DNA from: Candidatus Parcubacteria bacterium
GTDB lineage: Bacteria > Patescibacteriota > Patescibacteriia > PEXW01
Direction of reading: 5' to 3'
Assembly: GCA_003597955.1 (NCBI GenBank)
Contig: QZJU01000021.1
Span: 1 to 44,879 of the forward strand
DNA: 44,879 nucleotides
The translations under genes were made by a program, and so were the position numbers. A model generated the notes under the pieces. It ran no database searches and was not told the DNA's origin. It worked only from the letters and a program-made list of their open reading frames with translations. Below are positions 8,285-15,054 of the stretch, piece after piece. Each line of letters starts with the position of its first letter. The first letter of the stretch is position 1.

Positions 8285-8354
8285 TACGAATTACGAATAA
8301 TCCTACGAAAATACGAATTAATACGAATGTACGAATTATTACGAATTTCCGAAT
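8285..8354. repeat. degenerate TACGAAT tandem array
   Basis: Seven copies of TACGAAW begin at 8285, 8292, 8304, 8312, 8322, 8330 and 8340, and a degenerate eighth ends at 8354. Spacing is irregular (7-12 bases), unlike a simple microsatellite. It is non-coding and lies between convergent genes. Confidence 0.7.
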
Positions 8355-8371
8355 AATACAAAATAACGCCT

Positions 8372-8728
8372 TTATCCCGTAACTTGCACTACACCCTTCA
8401 AGACCGTGGAAAAAAGCGCCCAGGAGGTTAAGACTAAAAACACGCCGACCACGGCGCCGGAAATTATTTTTTTGGCGTGCTCCAGCCGATCTTCATTGCC
8501 GCTGGCCGTCAGCCAGACCGCGCCGCCGTAAATGACCATAATCACGGAGATTAACCCAATCAAGCCCAAGACAAAACTAATCGCATTAATTAGCAGCGGC
8601 TTTAATTCCGTGGCGGCCAAGCCGGTTTGCGGCCCGAGGTCTTCAATGGTAAAAGCCCATACCGGTTTGGCAATTAAGCCAAAAGCTAAAAAGGTTAGGG
8701 AAAACAAGCCAGAAATTTTATTTCGCAT
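8372..8728 (-). CDS. VirB2/TrbC-like pilin (T4SS_pilin type), paralog 3
   Basis: About 118 aa from the internal ATG (MRNKISG), chosen over an upstream TTG because a signal peptide starts there. It has a signal peptide to about 25, then two hydrophobic helices joined by a short polar loop with GGAVWLTASGNEDRLEHAKK. This loop marks the VirB2-like pilin-like proteins common in Patescibacteria and mycoplasmas. Such proteins are expected in the envelope as pilus subunits, a role inferred here. It is the most divergent of the three tandem copies. Confidence 0.75.
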   Translation of the reverse strand: MRNKISGLFSLTFLAFGLIAKPVWAFTIEDLGPQTGLAATELKPLLINAISFVLGLIGLISVIMVIYGGAVWLTASGNEDRLEHAKKIISGAVVGVFLVLTSWALFSTVLKGVVQVTG

Positions 8729-8788
8729 CTTTAAATTTTGATTACAAAAAATCCGCCAAGCCTCCAACCGGCTGATTAACGGCCTTCC

Positions 8789-9148
8789 TTAACTCGTCAC
8801 TTGGGTGGCTGATTTAAGCACAAAGTTGACGATTGCCCAGGCGAGAATTATCACAATTAAGCCCACCAAGGCGCTGACTATTAGTTTTTTCGCCCGTTCG
8901 GCCTTGTCTTCCTTGCCGCCCGCGCCGACTAACGAAAATATGCCGAAAATAATCATGACCAGGGCAATCAAACCCAAAAGGCCCAGAACAAAGCTGATGA
9001 CATTCAAAACCGTCTGCTTCAGATCTGTGGAAGTAAAGCCGATTGAGCCGGCAAAAGTGTCATCAAAAGAAAGAGCCAAGGCCGTGATTGGCAGCAAAAG
9101 TGCAAATGAGATTGCGCTGGCAAGAAGGAAGTTTTTGGTCAATTTCAT
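8789..9148 (-). CDS. VirB2/TrbC-like pilin, paralog 2
   Basis: 119 aa. Signal peptide (MKLTKNFLLASA to about 25), a short segment FAGSIGFTSTDLKQTVLN identical to paralog 1, then two membrane helices around a GAGGKEDKAERAKK loop. This loop has lost the YGGxxWLTA residues of the other two copies (FGIFSLVGAGG), so this subunit may have specialised. No Shine-Dalgarno is evident. A strong terminator separates it from paralog 1. Confidence 0.8.
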   Translation of the reverse strand: MKLTKNFLLASAISFALLLPITALALSFDDTFAGSIGFTSTDLKQTVLNVISFVLGLLGLIALVMIIFGIFSLVGAGGKEDKAERAKKLIVSALVGLIVIILAWAIVNFVLKSATQVTS

Positions 9149-9199
9149 AAAGGCAAAAAAAATTAAAGCTGCTTAAATTTTAGCAAAAATTTGGAAAAA

Positions 9200-9237
9200 C
9201 TAAAAACCCCTGGGTCTTTAAACTTCGGGGTTTTTAG
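9200..9237 (-). terminator. terminator between pilin paralogs 1 and 2
   Basis: CTAAAAACCCC and GGGGTTTTTAG arms with a 16-base loop. It should cap the transcript of the upstream pilin gene, perhaps leaving partial read-through to paralog 2. Confidence 0.75.
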
Positions 9238-9257
9238 TTTAATTAAAATTATAGTTG

Positions 9258-9620
9258 TTAGCTGGTGACTTGCGCCGTGGTTCTTAATACGAAGTTGACG
9301 ATTGCCCAAGAAATTAAGACAACCACTAAGCCGATTGCGGCCGAAGAAATGATTTTTTTGGCCGTGTCAACCTTGTCTTCATTGCCGCCCGCGGTCAGCC
9401 AGATAAAGCCGCCGTAAAGGATCATGATGACTGCGATTAGACCCAAGAGGCCCAAAACGAAAGTAATAATGTTAAGCACCGTTTGCTTCAGATCTGTGGA
9501 AGTAAAGCCGATTGAGCCGGCGAAGGAGGTGTCAAAAGAGAGAGCTAAGGCGCTCATTGGTAAAGCCAAGACACCCAGTGTCGCAGCCGAAGCGATTAAA
9601 TGTTTTTTGGTTAGTTTCAT
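9258..9620 (-). CDS. VirB2/TrbC-like pilin, paralog 1
   Basis: 120 aa. Signal peptide (ends near ALA at 26), FAGSIGFTSTDLKQTVLN, membrane helix, the characteristic loop YGGFIWLTAGGNEDKVDTAKK, then a second helix ending TTAQVTS. A strong AAAGGGGGTG ribosome site lies just before the ATG, and two promoters lie upstream. It is likely the major, highly expressed pilin of the cluster. Confidence 0.85.
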   Translation of the reverse strand: MKLTKKHLIASAATLGVLALPMSALALSFDTSFAGSIGFTSTDLKQTVLNIITFVLGLLGLIAVIMILYGGFIWLTAGGNEDKVDTAKKIISSAAIGLVVVLISWAIVNFVLRTTAQVTS

Positions 9621-9669
9621 ATACCCACCCCCTTTCTGATATTGCTTTATATTATTTTTATCTATTTAA

Positions 9670-9697
9670 AGCCTAACTGATTTTGCTTAAAAGTCAA
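9670..9697 (-). promoter_or_regulatory. pilin promoter P2
   Basis: Minus strand: TTGACT, 16 bases, TAGGCT. Confidence 0.5.
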
Positions 9698-9712
9698 TGT
9701 TTATGGCGGTTT

Positions 9713-9740
9713 AGTATAAGCTTTTTAATAAAAATGTCAA
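9713..9740 (-). promoter_or_regulatory. pilin promoter P1
   Basis: Minus strand: TTGACA, 16 bases, TATACT, close to consensus. It is in tandem with P2. Confidence 0.6.
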
Positions 9741-9787
9741 GGCCAAAGGTTAAAATTCGATAAGTTAGTTCTATTATATGGGTGACC

Positions 9788-9814
9788 CAGCGCCGTCGCG
9801 ACGGCGCTGTTTTA
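9788..9814 (+). terminator. 22-bp perfect palindrome with T-run
   Basis: A perfect palindrome centred on GTCGCGAC (9788-9809) is followed by TTTTA. It may be a terminator on the plus strand or a protein-binding site between the divergent pilin and lipoprotein genes. The rest of 9621-9947 holds only the promoters and ribosome sites listed. Confidence 0.5.
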
Positions 9815-9947
9815 TCGTGGATAACTCGGCCTTTTTTGGCGTTTTTTCGTGTTAGGCTTAATTCAGAAGAGAAACGCCATTCATTTAATTCCTGGAAAGG
9901 AGGTGAGTGGCAAAAACCAATAATGTTCTTTTAAAAAGGAGGATCCT

Positions 9948-10496
9948 ATGTACAGGATTCTTATGCCCGTGGCGTTGCTGCTTGCCTTGGGGTTGGTCGG
10001 TTGTAGTAATGACTCAAGACAGCCGGTCGAGCCTAAAAGTGAAACCGAGGGAGTAGCTCTTGATTGTCCTGATTTCCCTGAGGTGTTACCTGCAGGTATA
10101 ACAATTGAGGATGTTAAGGGCTCTCTGGATAAAAAGGCTATTGTCCCTTTCCAAATGCTCATTCCTGAAGTGCTTGAAGAGCTGGGCAGCTCATTTCGTC
10201 CAGAGGAATATTATATTGATACCTCAGGTCTTCATTGGGGACATCCCAAAAATATTGCGGAAAAGGTGTCGGGTGATTGCTACCACCCATATGGTTTGAG
10301 TATAGTCGGGGGTTTTCATTTTGTTTATTGGTTTTCCTACCGACCGCCAAGTTATAATGCATACATGGCGTGGATACCAATATATGCGCAACCCTACGGT
10401 TCGAATGGGATTCTTGTCCAAAAACGTGATATCTGCTGGATTTGCAATTGCAATCCATGGTGCGCACTTTTATGGACATGGATTTGCGCGAAATGA
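9948..10496 (+). CDS. lipoprotein of unknown function, possible 3' frameshift
   Basis: 182 aa. Signal peptide with lipobox LVGC at about 16-19, so a lipid-anchored exported protein. The start is set by AAAAAGGAGG seven bases before the ATG. The mature part is Tyr/Pro/Trp-rich. After an A5 run near 10420 the annotated frame turns into an unlikely Cys/Trp-rich tail. Skipping one base gives a more natural ending (GFAIAIHGAHFYGHGF) that stops at 10518. No family recognised. Confidence 0.6.
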   Translation: MYRILMPVALLLALGLVGCSNDSRQPVEPKSETEGVALDCPDFPEVLPAGITIEDVKGSLDKKAIVPFQMLIPEVLEELGSSFRPEEYYIDTSGLHWGHPKNIAEKVSGDCYHPYGLSIVGGFHFVYWFSYRPPSYNAYMAWIPIYAQPYGSNGILVQKRDICWICNCNPWCALLWTWICAK

Positions 10497-10565
10497 TCAT
10501 TTGGATGGGGCGACTTAATTTCAAATCGTCCCATCCATACAGTATTTATTTGCAGGTTTTATAAT

Positions 10566-10940
10566 ATGAAAGTTCAAAAAAGTATTCTTTTTAGTCTAAT
10601 AACCATTATATTCTTTGGTGTTATCGCCTTCCTGATTTTTTGGGTACCAAGTTTTTTTGTTGAAGAATTTAGTTATGTAAATATTAACTTTACTAATAAT
10701 ATTTTGAATGTTTCGACTGTTCCAGACGACCTTTTTGAAAAGTCCGTCAGCAGATGGACAGACGTATCGGCAAATTTCAGAAATGAAAGCCAAAACACGT
10801 GCATTGTCGTTTTAAAGTCTGCCAAATTAGATAAGAATTTTAATCTAAACCCAGGATCAGAATACGGAATTATTCTTCCAAAGAAAGAAGATATTATTAT
10901 TACATTCTGCGAAGTTCAGAAAACCATCCGGGTAAATTAA
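10566..10940 (+). CDS. membrane-anchored protein of unknown function
   Basis: 124 aa. One N-terminal membrane helix (residues about 8-32), then about 90 residues likely outside the membrane, predicted beta-rich, with two cysteines (NTCIVV and TFCEV) that could form a disulfide. Strongly AT-rich. No ribosome site of note. It lies between the lipoprotein and other small membrane genes. Confidence 0.55.
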   Translation: MKVQKSILFSLITIIFFGVIAFLIFWVPSFFVEEFSYVNINFTNNILNVSTVPDDLFEKSVSRWTDVSANFRNESQNTCIVVLKSAKLDKNFNLNPGSEYGIILPKKEDIIITFCEVQKTIRVN

Positions 10941-10951
10941 TCATTATTAGT

Positions 10952-11232
10952 ATGACTTTCAAATTTTACAACATTTTAAAACTTACAAGTTTTGCTTTAG
11001 TCGGGGCATGTGCGCTTTTACGCTGGATTTTTTCGGCTCTTTATATCTCCCAGTCAGTATCTCTTCTTCCTTGACTTTGAATATTGGCACTAGAGTTGTT
11101 GCCTTGTTGGGAGCAATTGCCGCCCTGATTTTTTTGAAAAACCCCAAAAAAATTCCAACCTTTTTATTTTTGCTCGGCTTCGTGTTTGTTAATAAGTTGT
11201 TTGAAGGCTTGATAGTTGAATTGTTTACCTAA
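10952..11232 (+). pseudogene. small membrane protein, frame broken at a T6 run
   Basis: An ATG at 10952 opens a frame that reads as a membrane helix (FALVGACALLRW) but stops at 11074. The listed ORF from 11008, in another frame, gives two convincing helices (VVALLGAIAALIFL, FLFLLGFVFV) to 11232. Joining the frames at the T6 run (11028-11033) makes one protein of about 93 aa. Either one T is missing from the sequence or the gene is broken. Confidence 0.45.
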
Positions 11233-11261
11233 TTTAGCATTCTAAGACATTACCTAAAACA

Positions 11262-11729
11262 ATGAGAAAAATTTACCCAAGAAAAATAATAATTATCTCC
11301 TCTCTCACCGCATTTTTTTCTATATTGCTTTTATTAGTTCGAAGTATTTTTAATAATCCAGATTTATTAAGAAGTTTAGGTTATTTTATTGTGCCAATTT
11401 TACCGGTTTTAATTGTAGTTTTCAAATCTAAAGACTTTCCGTTATTGATAAAAAATCTAAGTTTATACTTTTTGATTTACGAAATAATTTTAACCGCGGC
11501 CGAACCGTTTGTTTATAAATTTTGGGTGCGCTATATGACCCCGGCCGGTGAGTCCTATTCCAGTTATGAATTGCACGCCCTGTATCCGCAAGTTGGACTA
11601 ATGTTCCTGGTGGTCCTATTTTTGGCCGCGTTATTACTCTTTGTGCTTTATCATTTTATTTTAGCAATAATAAAGATAAAGCTAGTAAATAAACCAAAAC
11701 CAAAAATCGAGGGTATTCAAAGTAATTAA
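11262..11729 (+). CDS. membrane protein of unknown function
   Basis: 155 aa with four hydrophobic segments (about 8-27, 38-55, 64-82 and 114-138) and a short polar C-terminus. The loop before the last helix contains YMTPAGESYSSYELHALYP. AT-rich like its neighbours. No family recognised. Confidence 0.6.
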   Translation: MRKIYPRKIIIISSLTAFFSILLLLVRSIFNNPDLLRSLGYFIVPILPVLIVVFKSKDFPLLIKNLSLYFLIYEIILTAAEPFVYKFWVRYMTPAGESYSSYELHALYPQVGLMFLVVLFLAALLLFVLYHFILAIIKIKLVNKPKPKIEGIQSN

Positions 11730-11951
11730 AATCTGGAAAGGCTTTGAATACACCTCACTAAATCACAGTAACTGCTTGTTCTTTAAAACCAAAAGTGAGG
11801 TGATGAGTTTTGCCAAAAGATTTGGTTGGCAAGCCAAGACATCAAAGGGGCTGGGGCTAAAAAGTCGTAAACTAAATCATTGTTAACTGAAATGTTGAAA
11901 AACTTTCTTACTTTATCTTTATGTAAATGAAGATATTTAGGAGAAAAGGTC

Positions 11952-12674
11952 GTGAAAACTTTAAAGTTTTTCTTGAGTCTGGCCTTGCTGTTTGGCTTGG
12001 CCATGGGCAGTCTAATGTTTATGCAGGGGTGTTCGGAGGAGAAGCCGGTTGAGCCGATTATTCAGGCGGATCTTCCAGATTCTAATATTGACATGCAGGC
12101 GGAAAGGGTGAATGGTCCAGCCTGGGAAAATAATGTTTTGAGCGAGGTTTGTTATGCTCTTTCTCAATCCCGTTCTGGTTACTCTACAAAAAGCTGGAAT
12201 GGTTATGCCATGGGCGATTGGCCGTATCCTTGGCAAGGCGACTGTTGCAACGCCCTGGGAAAAGTAACCAGCTATATGTATGGTGGCTGTACAAGCTGTC
12301 GTGGTAGTCTGGGACTGTGGTTAGGCCAGTATCAGCAAGGCGGTGAGTGCAAGTTTTTTGTGAATCTGGTGCTTTATCGTTCTTCGTATGGTTTTCCTGG
12401 CGGACATTTGATTTTACCTGGCGGTACCTACTCATATTATGGAGCACAAAATTGGCGCAATGCCGGTCCTGGCTGGATAATACAGAGCGCTTCTATGCCG
12501 CATACAGCAATTGTTGTCGCGAATTACGGTTATGGTCTTAGTGTGATTGATGCCAATTGGGTAGGTGGCAGAGGAAGTTATGCCATTGCCAGACATATTA
12601 TTTACGCTGGCACTCTCGACGCTAATGGTTTTGTTGCCTATCGTCCAACCGACGCCTGTGTCTTAACTCAGTAA
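11952..12674 (+). CDS. lipoprotein with CHAP/NlpC-like amidase domain
   Basis: 240 aa from a GTG start preceded by GGAGAAAAG. Signal peptide ending in the lipobox-like MQGC (about 25-28). A Cys-rich segment (GDCCNALG, GGCTSCRG) leads to a CHAP-like core: ECKFFVNLV with the putative catalytic cysteine, PHTAIVV with the histidine, and VIDANWVGG with the polar third residue. CHAP enzymes cut peptide bonds in peptidoglycan. The assignment rests on motif order only. Export as a lipoprotein suits cell-wall remodelling or attack on another cell. Confidence 0.65.
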   Translation: MKTLKFFLSLALLFGLAMGSLMFMQGCSEEKPVEPIIQADLPDSNIDMQAERVNGPAWENNVLSEVCYALSQSRSGYSTKSWNGYAMGDWPYPWQGDCCNALGKVTSYMYGGCTSCRGSLGLWLGQYQQGGECKFFVNLVLYRSSYGFPGGHLILPGGTYSYYGAQNWRNAGPGWIIQSASMPHTAIVVANYGYGLSVIDANWVGGRGSYAIARHIIYAGTLDANGFVAYRPTDACVLTQ

Positions 12675-12688
12675 TGTATCACCTCTAA

Positions 12689-12720
12689 ATCGGGAAAGGG
12701 CTACAAAGCCCTTTCCCGAT
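12689..12720 (+). terminator. strong hairpin after the CHAP-like gene
   Basis: 14-bp perfect arms (ATCGGGAAAGGGCT and complement) with loop ACAA. No immediate T-run follows, but a weak T-stretch begins about 11 bases later. It probably stabilises or ends the transcript. Confidence 0.55.
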
Positions 12721-12745
12721 CGATCTCAAAATTTTTGATTTGATA

Positions 12746-13906
12746 ATGCATAATGAATCCATGACGAAGTTGTTAAAAATATTTTTTATTATATTAGTCA
12801 TACCAATAATTGCGATATTAACCGCAGTATTTTTTGTAATTTATAACAATAAGACAACAACTCAATTAATTAAATATGCCGACACAAAAAATCATTACAG
12901 CTTTTTAATGCCGTCTTCGGTAAAGCCTATTGCCACAAACCTGACAATTTTTGAGGACTTTCAGCAATTCACCGTACCCTTTTATTTATCTGAAGGCGGA
13001 GAGTTGATACCAATGATACAAGCCCTGGTCATAAACATAAAAAACTCAAGCGATCCAACCAAGAAAACCCCATCCACATTGGATGAATTTGTGTCTACAC
13101 GATTGGCTGATTTTGGCAATAATCCCGTGAAAACATCTTTTATAATAGATGAACACTCTGCTCAAAAAGTTTGTCGCACTGACTCGCATCGCTATTGCGC
13201 TATATTTGTTATGTTAAAGGACAATCAAGATGTTCTTGCATTGTCTTTGACATACCCACTCCAGGGCCTAAGAAGTAATAGACCAGATATTGTTATGGAA
13301 TCAGCTTATAATACAATGATTACCTCGTTAACATTTTTAATTAATCCGAAATCGTCAATTAATTCAGCTAACACCCTAAATACTAATAAAAATATTCCAG
13401 TTACCAGCGGTGATCCTTGGTGGTATGGAATTGGTACCTTTCAGCAAGGAAAATATTATAATTCGGAATGCAATCTAGCGCTTAATATTCCCGCTGGATG
13501 GTATCTGCAACAGCAGCAATATTACCCCGCCGACACTGAGTCGACTGATTCGACGGATCTGCCAAGATGTTTTGCGCAATTTGGCGATGATAACAAAGAT
13601 TGGAAAGTTCAGATTGTGAGTCAAGCGAACCCAACAAATTTGAGTTTAGAAGATTGGGAAAAACAGCAAATGCAATTTGACACGCCTTTCGCGCCAAAGA
13701 ATTTTGGCGAGGTTAAAACCCTATTTTTACAAAGGAGCCCTCGCGATTTGATTGAAGAAAGTTATATGCAAATTGCCATCGCCGCTACCAAAGACTGGGT
13801 ACACACTTTGCAGTACCTTGATCATCGAAGTCAGCAACCCAACCATAGCGCCTTTACTTCACTTATTGCTACGCTTCGAGTCTATGCCGATACCCTTACT
13901 CCATAA
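12746..13906 (+). CDS. membrane-anchored two-domain protein of unknown function
   Basis: 386 aa from the ATG at 12746. The track's TTG start is less likely, and the ATG at 12761 is possible. It has one N-terminal membrane helix (about 10-35) and two exported lobes. The first has YSFLMPSSVKPI near its start and ends with an NTMITSLTFL-type helix. The second repeats the plan (CNLALNIPAGWYL, then SLIATLRVY). The motif order recalls PsbP-like domains, but similarity is weak. The gene at 36256 has the same architecture. Confidence 0.6.
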   Translation: MHNESMTKLLKIFFIILVIPIIAILTAVFFVIYNNKTTTQLIKYADTKNHYSFLMPSSVKPIATNLTIFEDFQQFTVPFYLSEGGELIPMIQALVINIKNSSDPTKKTPSTLDEFVSTRLADFGNNPVKTSFIIDEHSAQKVCRTDSHRYCAIFVMLKDNQDVLALSLTYPLQGLRSNRPDIVMESAYNTMITSLTFLINPKSSINSANTLNTNKNIPVTSGDPWWYGIGTFQQGKYYNSECNLALNIPAGWYLQQQQYYPADTESTDSTDLPRCFAQFGDDNKDWKVQIVSQANPTNLSLEDWEKQQMQFDTPFAPKNFGEVKTLFLQRSPRDLIEESYMQIAIAATKDWVHTLQYLDHRSQQPNHSAFTSLIATLRVYADTLTP

Positions 13907-14015
13907 TAAACCTAAACTCCGATTTTAAGAAAGAATGAATGTCATCATAACGAGTTAAAAAATATAATATTCCCGATACTATGTTACAAACCCTAACCTT
14001 TTATTAAACCCAAAA

Positions 14016-14057
14016 CCGAACACCCGGGTCTTGGAAAGGAGACACCCGCGTGCTCGG
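14016..14057 (+). other. structured element upstream of ssb
   Basis: CCGAACACCCGGGT pairs with ACACCCGCGTGCTCGG with small bulges. The loop contains GGAAAGGAG, and CGATTTTG follows. It may be a terminator of the upstream gene or a leader element. Apart from this and repeat copy 3, I see nothing in 13907-14290. Confidence 0.4.
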
Positions 14058-14134
14058 CGATTTTGTCCGGACACCTACAAGCTTTTACGCTTTTTCGGCA
14101 TCCAGAATAAAAGTATGAACTTCCATTTAAAAAA

Positions 14135-14248
14135 GTCAACCCCGCACCACTTTCCATTAAAAACACCCTTTAAATATGGGGGTATTTACAATAAACGAAC
14201 ATCTTTAGTAAAAAGCAAATCTAATTTGGAAAGTGGTGCGGGGTCAAG
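14135..14248. repeat. inverted-repeat element, copy 3
   Basis: 15-base terminal repeats at 14141-14155 and 14228-14242 are flanked by GTCAAC (left) and GTCAAG (right). The interior contains AAAAACACCC and CGAACATCTTT, akin to copies 1 and 2. Confidence 0.8.
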
Positions 14249-14308
14249 CAAATTTATGAATTTTTTTCTAAAATTAGCCATTTTTTACAATGAAAGGGGG
14301 TGCAAATT

Positions 14309-14719
14309 ATGAACTTAAACAAAGCTGTTTTGATGGGCAATTTAACGCATGATCCCAAGGTCAAGGCTTTAAGTGGCAAACAAAAAGTCGCCACTTTTTC
14401 GGTGGCAACTAATCGTGCTTGGCGGGATTACAAAACAAAGGCGACCAAAGAAGCCGTGGAATTCCACCCAATCGTTGCTTGGGGAAACTTGGCCAGCATC
14501 ATTGAAAAGTATTTGAAAAAAGGCGACCGAGTTTATGTGGAAGGCCGTTTGGCCACTCGCAAGTGGGAAGATAAAAATAAGTTGAAACATGAACGCACAG
14601 AAGTGGTTGCGCAAAACTTAATTATGTTGGGCTCCGCCCGGAAAGGCGCGAAGCCCCAAGCAGTCGCAAACGCGGTTGCGCCAGAAGAAGGCGCGCTGGA
14701 AGAAGTTCCGGTCGCCTAA
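14309..14719 (+). CDS. ssb: single-stranded DNA-binding protein
   Basis: 136 aa, starting at the ATG after AAAGGGGG rather than the track's GTG. It has a clear OB-fold SSB core: MNLNKAVLMGNLTHDP, FSVATNRAW, WGNLASIIEKYLKKGDRVYVEGRL and a final strand TEVVAQNLIML. The tail is short and ends EEVPVA instead of the acidic DDIPF tip that recruits partner proteins in most bacteria, a reduced form. It coats single-stranded DNA in replication and repair. Repeat copy 3 lies directly upstream. Confidence 0.93.
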   Translation: MNLNKAVLMGNLTHDPKVKALSGKQKVATFSVATNRAWRDYKTKATKEAVEFHPIVAWGNLASIIEKYLKKGDRVYVEGRLATRKWEDKNKLKHERTEVVAQNLIMLGSARKGAKPQAVANAVAPEEGALEEVPVA

Positions 14720-14774
14720 TTTTGGTTGGTTCATTTTTAATTTAGTCATTAACTTTTTTTGATTTCGTCCTCTT

Positions 14775-14811
14775 GTCAACTTTCCGTCTAAAGAAAACTT
14801 AGGCGGAAAGT
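14775..14811. repeat. hairpin resembling a trimmed inverted-repeat element
   Basis: GTCAAC runs directly into TTTCCG, with arms ACTTTCCG and CGGAAAGT. It looks like a dispersed element that has lost its CCCGCACC outer half and most of its interior. It could act as the ssb terminator. Confidence 0.4.
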
Positions 14812-14829
14812 CATAAAGGGAAGAAAAAT

Positions 14830-15054
14830 ATGCCAGAAAAAAATATTGAGATCGGCGACATAGTGGAATTAACAATCAATGATCGGCAATTAAAACTTCA
14901 AATTGTTAACGGTCCAGGCGACATCAGCCAGGGCGTGATCAGCGCGATCGCGCCTCTGGGTCAGGCAATTTTAGGCCGAAAAGCCGGCGATGTCTGTTCG
15001 GTGACTGTACACCCGCCAAAGGTTCTGAAAATTGAGATTAAGAAAGTAATATGA
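14830..15054 (+). CDS. standalone GreA/GreB C-terminal-like domain
   Basis: 74 aa. The sequence follows the C-terminal FKBP-like domain of Gre factors: IGDIVELTIND, LQIVNGPGDI, GVISAIAPLGQAILGRKAGD, then a final strand. The N-terminal coiled coil that enters the RNA polymerase secondary channel is absent. It cannot cleave backtracked RNA as GreA does but might bind polymerase like other Gre-fold regulators. AAAGGGAAG precedes the ATG, and its stop overlaps the next start (ATGA), so the two are coupled. Confidence 0.75.
   Translation: MPEKNIEIGDIVELTINDRQLKLQIVNGPGDISQGVISAIAPLGQAILGRKAGDVCSVTVHPPKVLKIEIKKVI

Noticed and set aside
8281-8360. CRISPR-like array from repeated TACGAAT
   Set aside because: Repeat unit is 7 bases with spacing of 7-12 and no spacers; no cas genes.
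7019-14300. Integrated element using tRNA-Leu as attachment site
   Set aside because: The AT-rich accessory DNA starts after the tRNA, but I found no integrase and no repeat of the tRNA 3' end downstream.
14031-14312. 93-aa plus-strand ORF before ssb
   Set aside because: It runs through the structured element and inverted-repeat copy 3, so translation of this sequence is unlikely.
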